From NCBI RefSeq assembly GCF_900116855.1, contig NZ_UETD01000003.1:291924-355923 (forward strand): a stretch of 64,000 bases of DNA, given 5' to 3'. The notes beneath the pieces were generated by a model. That model made no database searches and was not told where the DNA came from. It saw only the letters and a list, made by a program, of their open reading frames with translations. Of this stretch, positions 8,491-16,037 are shown piece after piece (position 1 is the first letter of the stretch; the number at the start of each line of letters is the position of its first letter). This stretch comes from Ruminococcus flavefaciens. Lineage in GTDB: Bacteria; Bacillota; Clostridia; Oscillospirales; Ruminococcaceae. The translations under genes and the position numbers were made by a program.

Positions 8491-8495
8491 CATAA
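8479..8495 (+). promoter_or_regulatory. Palindromic operator, probably for NrtR
   Basis: TTATGATA-T-TATCATAA is an eight-base inverted repeat around one base. It covers the -10 box of the operon, where a bound repressor would block RNA polymerase. NrtR-type regulators usually control their own salvage operon, so NrtR is the natural candidate. This is inferred from position only. Confidence 0.6.
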
Positions 8496-8515
8496 CAGAA
8501 ATAACAGAGGAGGTG

Positions 8516-9343
8516 ATGCCGATGGCAACAGAAAAGGAGTTCCTGTCGGCATATAAGCTCAGCGATTACGAGAGACCCTCCGTCACAGCCGATGTGGCGG
8601 CATTCATGATAAGGTCCGAGGAAAAGGCAAGCTACCGCCGTAATCCCGAGAACAGGCTCTCGCTGCTGCTGATAAAGAGGGGCGGTCATCCCTATAAGGG
8701 AATGTGGGCGCTGCCCGGCGGATTTCTCAACTCCAACGAGACTGTTGAGGAGTGTGCTCTCAGAGAGATAAAGGAGGAGACTAATGTCCTTCCCGTATCC
8801 ATTATGCCTGTGGGGGTTTTCAGCGCTCCGGGACGTGACCCGAGAGGGTGGATAATCTCACACGCCTATGTTTCCATCATAGGGGACGAATCTGTGAAGC
8901 AGGTGGCTATGGACGACGCCTCCGACGCACAGTGGTTCGATGTGGACTTTGTCAGGGACTCAGGCGGCGAATACTGCCTGACCCTCAGCTACGGCGATGT
9001 GGTGCTCAGAGCAGTTCTCACCGAGGAGAGCTCGGGCTTCGGGCGTACCTCTTTCGCAATAAAAGACAGCGGTTCACTGGCGTTTGACCACGCCGCCATG
9101 ATAGCTTCAGCCGTCTCGGCTCTCAGGAGAGCGGCAAAAAGCTATGATACCATTTTCGACTTTCTTCCTGAGAAATTCACTCTTACCGCCTTTCAGAAGG
9201 TTCAGGAGACAATACTCAACATTTCCTTCCTTCCTGCAAACTTCAGACGAATGGTCAGCAAGTATGTGGAGGAGACAGGCGAGATAGTAAGGGGCGAGGG
9301 ACATCGTCCCGCTAAGCTGTACAGACGCAAAAGCAATGATTAA
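8516..9343 (+). CDS. nrtR: NrtR-type Nudix transcriptional regulator of NAD salvage
   Basis: The protein (275 residues from ATG 8516; ATG 8522 is also possible) has an N-terminal Nudix domain and a C-terminal winged helix. The Nudix helix is recognisable: GGFLNSNETVEECALREIKE, followed by the conserved Glu-Thr. The C-terminal part (FDFLPEKFTLTAFQKVQETI, then a basic end) matches the winged-helix region of NrtR proteins, which sense ADP-ribose-type ligands and repress NAD genes. An intact REIKEE core means Nudix hydrolase activity could persist. The AGAGGAGG site just upstream fixes the start. Fourteen bases separate it from pncA. Alternative: a plain ADP-ribose pyrophosphatase. Confidence 0.85.
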   Translation: MPMATEKEFLSAYKLSDYERPSVTADVAAFMIRSEEKASYRRNPENRLSLLLIKRGGHPYKGMWALPGGFLNSNETVEECALREIKEETNVLPVSIMPVGVFSAPGRDPRGWIISHAYVSIIGDESVKQVAMDDASDAQWFDVDFVRDSGGEYCLTLSYGDVVLRAVLTEESSGFGRTSFAIKDSGSLAFDHAAMIASAVSALRRAAKSYDTIFDFLPEKFTLTAFQKVQETILNISFLPANFRRMVSKYVEETGEIVRGEGHRPAKLYRRKSND

Positions 9344-9356
9344 GGAGGATATCGTC

Positions 9357-9881
9357 ATGAAAAATATTCTGGTTGTAGTTGATATGCAGAAGGACTTCGT
9401 GGACGGAGCTCTCGGCTCTGCAGAGGCCTGCGCGATCGTTCCTGCGGCTGCAAGGAAGATAGCCGCATTTGATGGTGACATTTTCGTTACCTATGACACC
9501 CACTTCGAGAATTATATGGACACCGCCGAGGGAAAGAAGCTTCCCGTTCCTCACTGCATAAAGGGCACAGAGGGCTGGGAGCTGAACAAGGATATCGCGG
9601 CGGCTCTCGAGGGAAAGAAGTATACTCCTGTGGAAAAGAATACATTCGGCTCCGTTGATCTTCCCAAGCTGATAAAAAAAGCAGTGGGCAATGAGAAATT
9701 CACTGTTGAGCTCATCGGTCTCTGCACCGATATATGTGTTGTCAGCAATGCTCTGCTCATCAAGGCGAACTTCCCCGAGGCTCCCATATCCGTTGACGCA
9801 GCCTGCTGTGCAGGAGTTACACCCGTTAAGCACGATGCAGCTCTCGAGACCATGCGAAGCTGCCAGATAGATGTAATTTAA
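9357..9881 (+). CDS. pncA: Nicotinamidase
   Basis: This cysteine hydrolase of the isochorismatase superfamily deamidates nicotinamide to nicotinate. The catalytic Asp is in DMQKDFVDG and the nucleophile is the second Cys of GLCTDICVVSNAL, next to the usual cis-peptide region; a His-rich metal site is suggested by DTHFENY and PHC. I chose ATG 9357 with AAGGAGG seven bases upstream; an earlier ATG at 9336 lies inside nrtR. It is 174 residues, slightly short of the family. The next gene uses its product. Confidence 0.9.
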   Translation: MKNILVVVDMQKDFVDGALGSAEACAIVPAAARKIAAFDGDIFVTYDTHFENYMDTAEGKKLPVPHCIKGTEGWELNKDIAAALEGKKYTPVEKNTFGSVDLPKLIKKAVGNEKFTVELIGLCTDICVVSNALLIKANFPEAPISVDAACCAGVTPVKHDAALETMRSCQIDVI

Positions 9882-9899
9882 CAGAAAGGATATGATATT

Positions 9900-11102
9900 A
9901 TGAAGCTTGAACCCATCGTTGTTTCCCTCCTTGACACTGACCTGTACAAGTTCAATATGGATCAGGTCATTTTCCACAAGCACACAGACCTCTGTGGAAA
10001 ATACTACTTCAAGTGCCGCAATAAGGGCATTGTATTCACTGCCGAAATGGTGCAGGAGATAAACGACCAGATCGACCACCTCTGCTCACTGAGCTTTAAA
10101 AAGGAGGAGCTGGATTACCTCCGCTCCATCCGCTTCATCAAGGACGACTATGTCGAGTTTCTCAGACTGTGGCACCCCATAAGGGACTACGTTACCGCAG
10201 GGCTCAATGCTGACGGCGAGCTGGAGATAGTTGTGGACGGACCTCTGTTCTCGGCAATGCAGTTCGAGATATATCTCCTTGAGATAGTCAACGAGGTATA
10301 CTTCCGCATGAAGTACGACTACGACAGACTGAGAAAGTCTGCCGAGGAGCGTCTTGACGCCAAGATAAAGGCACTGAACGACGGAACTTATACATTTAAG
10401 TTCGCAGAGTTCGGCTGCCGCAGAAGGCTTTCCCGTGAGTGGGAGGACGTTGTGGTAAGGCGCCTCTGCACCGAGACCGACAAGTGCGTGGGTACTTCAA
10501 ATGTTTACCTTGCCATGAAGTACAATGTTACCCCCATAGGCACATATGCTCACGAGTTCGTGCAGATGTATCAGGGAATAGACTCCATCCCACTTGCATA
10601 CACCAATCACTATGCCATGAAGGATTGGTATGACGAGTACGACGGCGATAACGGTACTGCACTTACGGATACTATCACTACTGACCTGTTCCTGCTTGAT
10701 TTCAACCGCTCAATGGTCAACAACTACACAGGTGTCCGCCACGACAGCGGCGACCCCTATGAGTGGGGCGAAAAGATGATCGCTCACTACAAGAAGTACG
10801 GCGTTGATCCAAAGACAAAACTGCTGCTGTTCAGCGACAGCCTTGATTTCGACCGCGCACAGAAGCTCTTTGATCACTTCTGCGGCAAGACAAAGGTGTC
10901 TTTCGGTATCGGAACATTCTGCTCCAACGATACAGAGGAGGAGGCTCTCAACATCGTTATCAAGCTCCAGTATGTCAACGGCAGACCCGTGGCGAAGCTG
11001 TCCGACGCTGTGGGCAAGGCAATGTGCCGTGATGAGGAGTATCTTGAATACCTCAAGCGCTCGGTGGATTTCAGACTGAAAAGAGAATCCGCTAAAAAAT
11101 AA
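9900..11102 (+). CDS. pncB: Nicotinate phosphoribosyltransferase
   Basis: PncB joins nicotinate and PRPP to make nicotinate mononucleotide with ATP hydrolysis, feeding NAD synthesis. The 400 residues open with the family start (LLDTDLYKFNMDQVIFHKH), hold TYAHEFVQMYQG with the His likely to be phosphorylated, and contain GVRHDSGDPYEWGEKMIAHY near the phosphoribosyl site. It lies 18 bases after pncA and is the last gene of the operon, followed by a strong terminator. NrtR-pncA-pncB together form a complete nicotinamide-to-NaMN salvage route. Confidence 0.95.
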   Translation: MKLEPIVVSLLDTDLYKFNMDQVIFHKHTDLCGKYYFKCRNKGIVFTAEMVQEINDQIDHLCSLSFKKEELDYLRSIRFIKDDYVEFLRLWHPIRDYVTAGLNADGELEIVVDGPLFSAMQFEIYLLEIVNEVYFRMKYDYDRLRKSAEERLDAKIKALNDGTYTFKFAEFGCRRRLSREWEDVVVRRLCTETDKCVGTSNVYLAMKYNVTPIGTYAHEFVQMYQGIDSIPLAYTNHYAMKDWYDEYDGDNGTALTDTITTDLFLLDFNRSMVNNYTGVRHDSGDPYEWGEKMIAHYKKYGVDPKTKLLLFSDSLDFDRAQKLFDHFCGKTKVSFGIGTFCSNDTEEEALNIVIKLQYVNGRPVAKLSDAVGKAMCRDEEYLEYLKRSVDFRLKRESAKK

Positions 11103-11111
11103 GTACCCCAT

Positions 11112-11147
11112 ACGGAGAAGGCAATGAGTGAGCCTTCTCCGTTTTTT
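11112..11147 (+). terminator. Terminator of the NAD salvage operon
   Basis: ACGGAGAAGGC (11112-11122) pairs with GCCTTCTCCGT (11132-11142), followed by TTTTTTG. Confidence 0.9.
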
Positions 11148-11183
11148 GTTACAAATGTCACTTTGAAAGTTATTCCTGTCATC

Positions 11184-11212
11184 TTGCATATCGCTGCATT
11201 TCGCTGTATAAT
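11184..11212 (+). promoter_or_regulatory. Promoter ahead of the small membrane protein gene
   Basis: TTGCAT (11184-11189) and TATAAT (11207-11212) are separated by 17 bases; the ATG follows 32 bases later. Confidence 0.7.
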
Positions 11213-11243
11213 CAAAGCATAGAAACACGGAAGGGGGATCAAC

Positions 11244-11789
11244 ATGAGAGTTGATTATTACGATATACTGAATTGCAGTTATGATGTGTACTGCGGCAGA
11301 CCTGCACTGTTTGCTCCCGAGGGAGTGCCTGAGGATATACTGGCACGTTACGGCTTTGCAAGACTTTATGACGGGAGATTTATGTATTACCTTGACCAGA
11401 TGGAATACTATCACATAGCTTCCTGCGGAAGTACTGACAGGGTGGTGTTCGATCAGAGCACTCATGATAAAATAGTGCAGTATTACTGGTCACAGTATGC
11501 ACCGGCACCGCCTGTAAACAGGTCAAACGGCGGGACTGTAATGTGTATCATCAGCCTGATACTGCTGGTGGTAAGTCCGTTTCTTTTATTCAAGCTGCCC
11601 ACACTGGGAATGCTGGGCTGGATAGCCTCACTGGTACTGATGATAGTGGTGAGAGCTACATATCCGAAGAATGTGTTCGGTCTTGTGCTGATGATACTTC
11701 ATATCGTAGCTGTTGCAGTTATTCTTATCAGTGCTCTGTTGGTCATGGCAGCCTGTTATGATATAATGAGGCAATGCTCTAACCTTTGA
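11244..11789 (+). CDS. Small membrane protein of unknown function
   Basis: The first ~95 of 181 residues are hydrophilic and rich in Tyr and Asp, and probably cytosolic. The rest holds about three hydrophobic segments (MCIISLILLVVSPFLLF, LGWIASLVLMIVVRA, GLVLMILHIVAVAVILISAL). No family is recognised. AAGGGGG precedes ATG 11244, and it has its own promoter. It may be co-transcribed with the Lgt-like gene 17 bases downstream. Confidence 0.7.
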   Translation: MRVDYYDILNCSYDVYCGRPALFAPEGVPEDILARYGFARLYDGRFMYYLDQMEYYHIASCGSTDRVVFDQSTHDKIVQYYWSQYAPAPPVNRSNGGTVMCIISLILLVVSPFLLFKLPTLGMLGWIASLVLMIVVRATYPKNVFGLVLMILHIVAVAVILISALLVMAACYDIMRQCSNL

Positions 11790-11805
11790 TGAGAGGAGGA
11801 TGACT

Positions 11806-12534
11806 ATGAATATACATATCTGTACCGATCACGGGCTGATACCACCCTATGCGGTAATGCTCCTGCTGTCCCTTGCAGCAGGACTGGGAGTGCAGTTCGT
11901 GCTCAATCGCAGGGATGGCATAAAGCAGAATATCGCTGCCTACGGTATACTCCTTGCACCTCCGATGATAGGCTTTTTCGCACTTCTGCACACACAGATA
12001 GCCTCAGGGGGCAAGGCTCTGGGATTATCCTCCATCGGCGGAGCGGTGGGTATGTACGCCAGCGCTCTTACAATGGCTGCCATTTCACGCAGACGGGAGA
12101 GCATAGGCATTATGCTCCGCAGCTGCACACTTTCGCTCCCCATCATGTACAGCATATCCAAGATAGGCTGCCTGATGGGAGGCTGCTGCCGCGGCGTGGA
12201 TTACAGCGGCGTCATGTGTGTTGAGTACAGCGGTGAGCGAATGGGACATCTCAGTGCATTTCCCGTACAGATAGCGGAGTCCGCAGCATTCCTCGTCATA
12301 TTCATCATCGGTATGATAATGTACGCAAGGGGGAGAAAAAACGCTGCTGTTGCTGTCATATTCCTCATGTCCGCGGCGGCAAAATTCGCACTGGACTTCC
12401 TGAGGGCTTCCCATGCGGGAAAGATGGTATCTCCCAATCAGCTGCTCTGTGCAGCGGCTGTTGCGGTGTTTATCGCTGTTATGGCGGTACAGACACACAG
12501 GAAGCATAGCATTTCCGAAAGGGCATATAACTGA
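11806..12534 (+). CDS. Lgt-like (prolipoprotein diacylglyceryl transferase family) membrane protein
   Basis: The 242-residue protein has about seven hydrophobic segments and two features of the Lgt family: GCLMGGCCRG after a membrane segment and HLSAFPVQIAES, which resembles the P-x-Q-x-x-E motif of Lgt. The usual HGG motif is only suggested by SSIGGAVGMY. True Lgt proteins are longer and better conserved, so this is probably a divergent paralogue with its own substrate. ATG 11806 is seven bases from GAGAGGAGG; the earlier ATG 11800 is too close to that site. A hairpin follows at 12539-12563. Confidence 0.6.
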   Translation: MNIHICTDHGLIPPYAVMLLLSLAAGLGVQFVLNRRDGIKQNIAAYGILLAPPMIGFFALLHTQIASGGKALGLSSIGGAVGMYASALTMAAISRRRESIGIMLRSCTLSLPIMYSISKIGCLMGGCCRGVDYSGVMCVEYSGERMGHLSAFPVQIAESAAFLVIFIIGMIMYARGRKNAAVAVIFLMSAAAKFALDFLRASHAGKMVSPNQLLCAAAVAVFIAVMAVQTHRKHSISERAYN

Positions 12535-12538
12535 AAAA

Positions 12539-12570
12539 CGGCTCACAGTATTACTGTGAGCCGCCTTTAT
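12539..12570. terminator. Terminator between convergent genes
   Basis: CGGCTCACAG (12539-12548) pairs with CTGTGAGCCG (12554-12563), followed by CCTTTATT. It separates the Lgt-like gene from the oppositely transcribed ABC transporter and overlaps the latter's stop codon. Confidence 0.7.
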
Positions 12571-14260
12571 TATCCGTAAAATCTATTGTTCTGTCGCATA
12601 TCTCCAGAGCCGCAGGTCTGTGTGTTACGATGACCACGGTCTTGTCGGTCATGCTGCGGAGGTTTTCCAGAAGCTGCTTTTCCGTTCTCTCGTCCAGTGC
12701 GCTGGTAGCTTCGTCCAGAAGAAGCACGGGGCTTTCGGAATATATCGCCCTTGCAATGGCTATCCTCTGCATCTGTCCCTCGGAAAGACCCGTTCCGCGC
12801 TCGCCCAGAAGCGTATCTGCGCCGTTTTCAAGTGCAGATACGAATTCCTCGGCACAGGCTATTTTCAGCGCTTTTTCCACACGCTCGGCACTGTCCTCTG
12901 AGCTGTCTGCAAAGGAGACCACCTCGCGTATAGTACCGCTCATGAGCTGGTTGCCCTGTGGTACATAGGCGAAAAGTCTGCGCCACTGCGGAGTCAGCGG
13001 AGCTTCTATGCCGTCGCTGCCGATGAGATATCGTTCTCCGCCGTCCAGTCTGTATATGCTCATAAGGAGCTTCAGCACCGTGGACTTGCCGCAGCCGCTG
13101 TGTCCTGTGAATGCAACATATTCGCCCTTTTTTATGTCAACGCTGACGTTCTTTATCACCTCGGGCATATCCGCCTTGGACAGCTTTCTGATGCTGTCAG
13201 CGGCAGGATAATATGTAAAGCAGGCATTGCGTATGCCAAAGGAGCGCAGCTCCTCTGAGTAGTATCTGTTGACCTCGCCGATGCTGAGGGGAGCAGTATC
13301 GCTGTCGTCGGAAAAATCCTCTATCTCCATAAGTCGTTCCGCGCTTGCGGTCATTGCATAATACTTGGGCAGGTATCCCGTAATATTGGCAAAAGGAGCC
13401 TGTATCTGCGATATGAGCTGAGTAATGGCGGTAAGGGTGCCGTAGCTGATAGTGCCGATGAGTATGCCGTAGCCGCAGTAGCAGACGCCAAAGAGGTACA
13501 TACCGTTCATGGCTGCCTGAAATCCCACATTGCACAGGTTTGAGAAGCGGTTCTTCTTCATTCTTGCGGACTTGTGGGCATTCATCCTGTCCGCGGCGTC
13601 CTGCTCGGTCTGCTCCTCGGCTGCAAATGAGCGTATCATCATCATGCTGCCTATGCGTTCCTGCATGAAGACTCTCAGTTTGCCGTCGCACTCCTGAACC
13701 TGTTTATGTAGCCGCTTCAGCACCTTTCGGAAGCCGTAGGTCAGCAGCAGCATGACCACGGCGCAGGGGAGAAGTATGCAGGTAAACCGTCGGTCAAGTA
13801 CTATCATCATGATGACGGCACTGACCATTTTCACTATCATGCCTGCAAGTCCGGGGAGTATCTCAACGTAGCTGTCCGCCACTACAACGGTGTCGCTGGT
13901 GAGGCGGTTGAGCCATTCTCCCGAGTGTACAGCGTTTACGCTGGCGAAGTCCTTTCGCAGGATATTCCGCATAAGACGGGCTTTGAACAGGTTCTCGAAG
14001 GTCGCCTTTGAAAGCTCCGTCAGCCACCGCACCATAGCCCGCAGGCTTATCTGTACAGCCACAAGTATGATGGTAGATATAACATATCTCAGGAAGCCGT
14101 TCCTGTCATGTGCGGCGGCGCAGTCCACGATATTCCTCAGCAGCAGAGCGTACAGCACACCGCTGGCGCCGTGGAGTCCCTGTATCATCATCAGGGCGAG
14201 TATATACAGTTTTTTCCCTTTTGGTACGGAATAAAGCCACTTTGTCGCGTTATTCTTCAT
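12551..14260 (-). CDS. ABC exporter (fused membrane and ATPase domains)
   Basis: The 569 residues are a half-transporter: six predicted membrane helices (about 1-310) followed by an ATPase domain with Walker A GHSGCGKST, the signature GLSEGQMQRIAIARAI, Walker B VLLLDEATSALDE and the switch His in VTHRPA. There is no N-terminal peptidase domain, so if it exports a peptide the leader must be cut elsewhere. It starts three bases after the HPr-kinase-like gene and is the last gene of the operon. With the PqqD-like and kinase-like genes it most likely exports a modified peptide, though the substrate is not shown. Confidence 0.85.
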   Translation of the reverse strand: MKNNATKWLYSVPKGKKLYILALMMIQGLHGASGVLYALLLRNIVDCAAAHDRNGFLRYVISTIILVAVQISLRAMVRWLTELSKATFENLFKARLMRNILRKDFASVNAVHSGEWLNRLTSDTVVVADSYVEILPGLAGMIVKMVSAVIMMIVLDRRFTCILLPCAVVMLLLTYGFRKVLKRLHKQVQECDGKLRVFMQERIGSMMMIRSFAAEEQTEQDAADRMNAHKSARMKKNRFSNLCNVGFQAAMNGMYLFGVCYCGYGILIGTISYGTLTAITQLISQIQAPFANITGYLPKYYAMTASAERLMEIEDFSDDSDTAPLSIGEVNRYYSEELRSFGIRNACFTYYPAADSIRKLSKADMPEVIKNVSVDIKKGEYVAFTGHSGCGKSTVLKLLMSIYRLDGGERYLIGSDGIEAPLTPQWRRLFAYVPQGNQLMSGTIREVVSFADSSEDSAERVEKALKIACAEEFVSALENGADTLLGERGTGLSEGQMQRIAIARAIYSESPVLLLDEATSALDERTEKQLLENLRSMTDKTVVIVTHRPAALEICDRTIDFTDNKGGSQ

Positions 14261-14263
14261 TGT

Positions 14264-15025
14264 TTATTCAACCTTGATATATTCTGCGGAGCAAGCATTC
14301 ATTCCTTCGTAGGCGATCCTTGCAGCGGATATATCCATATTGCAGCCAAGACGGAAGAGCTTTACACTGTCGGCAAGGTCGTCTGCCAGAGCGAGAGTTT
14401 TCTGCATCTTCACTGTATCTGCGGGACGGTATATCTGCTGGAGCAGTATCGGGTATGCCTGCTCCCTTGAGATAGGAACGATCTTGTTCTCCTCAGCCCT
14501 TGTGAGTATGCATATGGCTTTCAGCGGCACGGAGATATTGCTGCCAAGTCTGTGCTTGCCGTTATATGGAGTTCCGTAGGCAGTGACCTTGCCGCCGCTT
14601 ATCCTGAGCAGCGGCTTGTCATCGTTGACCATTACGGCGCGGCTGCCGAAATACTCTCTCCAGAGCCTTGTATGTGTGGACTTGCCTGTGCCCGACTTTG
14701 CCGTAAAGAGGTAGCCCTCTCCGTCAACGGCAATGACCGAGCCGTGAAAGAGCACGGTGTCATAGTCCAGCATCTTCTCAGCTATCCTGCGGTATACAGC
14801 CAGCTCCTCAAGGTAGCTGTCTCTGTGATCCACAACGGGAAGTCCCTCCAGCTCGTTCTCACGGTCAGATTTTCTGCGTTCAAAGTCTATATCCTCCTGA
14901 GAGGTGGATACGGAGTATTCTGCCTCCTCGTCGGTGAGGTAGTCCCTGCAATAGCTGTGGACCTCGTCATATATGGAACTGACAGAAACCACTTTGTCCG
15001 CTATCCTGTAATTTTGGGTTATCAT
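14264..15025 (-). CDS. HPr-kinase-like P-loop protein of a peptide-modification locus
   Basis: The 253-residue protein carries a P-loop (FTAKSGTGKSTHTRLW) preceded by LFHGSVIAVDG and followed by MVNDDKP. That is the arrangement of the HPr kinase/PEP carboxykinase-like proteins found beside PqqD-like proteins in RiPP and lasso-peptide clusters. In paeninodin-type lasso clusters such a kinase phosphorylates the peptide. It lacks the N-terminal domain of true HPr kinases. It starts four bases after the PqqD-like gene, so translation is probably coupled. Phosphorylation of a peptide is inferred from context. Confidence 0.7.
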   Translation of the reverse strand: MITQNYRIADKVVSVSSIYDEVHSYCRDYLTDEEAEYSVSTSQEDIDFERRKSDRENELEGLPVVDHRDSYLEELAVYRRIAEKMLDYDTVLFHGSVIAVDGEGYLFTAKSGTGKSTHTRLWREYFGSRAVMVNDDKPLLRISGGKVTAYGTPYNGKHRLGSNISVPLKAICILTRAEENKIVPISREQAYPILLQQIYRPADTVKMQKTLALADDLADSVKLFRLGCNMDISAARIAYEGMNACSAEYIKVE

Positions 15026-15029
15026 GTCT

Positions 15030-15290
15030 TTAGTCGTTTACAGCACCTATGGAGCGCAGCTTTGCAATGATAGCAGCTGTGTCACTTTCGGCGACAGAGC
15101 GTTCCACGTCGTACTTCTCAAGAAGCTTGTCAACAATGGCGCTCTCGGTGGTGTCTGTCTTGAGGCACTCGATAATGAAAGCGGCGGTGGGATTGCTGCG
15201 GATGAGACCGTTCCAGTTGGTACCGCTGGTGGATACGGTTATATGCTCACCCTTTGATACATGGGTGAGAAATCTTGAGTCAAGTTTCAT
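15030..15290 (-). CDS. PqqD-like peptide-binding protein (RRE)
   Basis: At 86 residues this matches the PqqD fold used as a RiPP recognition element, which binds the leader of a precursor peptide and presents it to modifying enzymes. The family pattern is visible: an N-terminal beta region, GLIRSNPTAAFIIECLK, a middle helix (DKLLEKYDVERSVAESDTA) and a final helix ending LRSIGAV. It lies between a lipoprotein gene and the kinase-like gene. The likely partner is a small peptide; the nearest candidate is the 32-residue product at 15939-16037. Confidence 0.8.
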   Translation of the reverse strand: MKLDSRFLTHVSKGEHITVSTSGTNWNGLIRSNPTAAFIIECLKTDTTESAIVDKLLEKYDVERSVAESDTAAIIAKLRSIGAVND

Positions 15291-15308
15291 GATAGTATCT
15301 CCTTCCGG

Positions 15309-15701
15309 TCAGGTAATTGGTATGACAGGCAGCTCTATGGGACCGTCATCGTCGGGTGCATCGGGTGATATGGTGATGTCAGGCTGAGCGGGCTCATCTG
15401 CTTCGGGGGGGACTATACCTGCCTCGAGGAGAGCTTCAGTGTCGGGGTCTGCGGACTTAGCGGCAGTGCTGTTTTCAGCTGCTGCTGTGGCAGCCTCCGC
15501 TGTGACTGCCGATGTAGTATCTGCGGCTGCTGTTGTGGTATCTGAGCCTGCGGAGGTGGTGTTTTCGGCAGTTGTATCTGCGGCAGCAGTAGTGGAAGCA
15601 GTTTCCGATGAAGAGCTTTTTGCGGAGCTTCCGCCCTTGCCGCCGTTGCAGCCTGACAGCAGGAGAGCTGAGACCAGTAATATCGGTAATATCTTTTTCA
15701 T
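15309..15701 (-). CDS. Small Thr/Ala-rich lipoprotein
   Basis: The 130-residue product starts at ATG 15701 (AAGGAG site upstream; the longer frame from 15734 adds leader only). It has a lipoprotein signal with lipobox LLLSGC, so it should be anchored outside the membrane. A low-complexity Thr/Ala/Ser spacer follows, then an acidic proline-rich end (PDITISPDAPDDDGPIELPV). No catalytic domain is present. It is the first gene of the four-gene operon. It could be a surface partner, an immunity factor or a large precursor; none of these is proven. Confidence 0.65.
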   Translation of the reverse strand: MKKILPILLVSALLLSGCNGGKGGSSAKSSSSETASTTAAADTTAENTTSAGSDTTTAAADTTSAVTAEAATAAAENSTAAKSADPDTEALLEAGIVPPEADEPAQPDITISPDAPDDDGPIELPVIPIT

Positions 15702-15778
15702 AATGAACTCCTTGAAATTGATATTATAATTCATTTCGTTACAATAACTGCGTTCGGGCGGTTATTGCAGACAAATCA

Positions 15779-15807
15779 ATTATATCATGAAAGCTTTAAA
15801 AAGGCAA
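15779..15807 (-). promoter_or_regulatory. Promoter of the lipoprotein/PqqD/kinase/ABC operon
   Basis: On the minus strand TTGCCT (15807-15802) and TATAAT (15784-15779) are 17 bases apart, and the start codon follows about 80 bases later. Confidence 0.7.
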
Positions 15808-15896
15808 GTGGCGCAGCGTTAAAGTTCATTTTTTATACACTTTGCCGCGAAATCGTCTGCGTCGCTCCCCATTTATAATAAAAGCAGGGAAAGTGT

Positions 15897-15929
15897 AAAA
15901 AAACAGGCAGCCCTCTGCGGACTGCCTGT
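15897..15929 (-). terminator. Terminator after the 32-residue peptide gene
   Basis: ACAGGCAG and CTGCCTGT arms, followed on the minus strand by a run of seven T. It separates the peptide transcript from the downstream operon. Confidence 0.85.
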
Positions 15930-15938
15930 CTGTGGTAC

Positions 15939-16037
15939 TTACTGAGGAGGAAGCTCTGGATCACTGGTAGTGATAACGTCTTCGCTCTCAAACTCTATGA
16001 GCTCCATATCGGGAGCAGTGTATTTTTCCTTCATCAT
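15939..16037 (-). CDS. 32-residue peptide, candidate RiPP precursor
   Basis: The product starts MMKEKYTAPDMELIEFE and continues SEDVITTSDPELPPQ, with TAA at 15941-15939. AAAGGAGA lies just upstream of the first ATG. The ATG overlaps the TGA of the BspA-like gene (ATGA), so its translation is probably coupled to that surface protein. The leader-like YTAPDMEL recalls the Y-x-x-P-x-L motif that PqqD-type RREs bind in lasso leaders, and EDVITTS followed by a Pro-rich tail looks like a core. I recall similar short peptides in other Clostridia, but this was not checked. The modification genes start about 240 bases downstream in their own transcript. No lasso cyclase or leader peptidase gene is nearby. 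Confidence 0.6.
   Translation of the reverse strand: MMKEKYTAPDMELIEFESEDVITTSDPELPPQ

Noticed and set aside
8327..8515. N-terminal extension of the NrtR reading frame
   Set aside because: It crosses the promoter TTGACA-17-TATTAT and operator, and a strong ribosome site lies just before ATG 8516.
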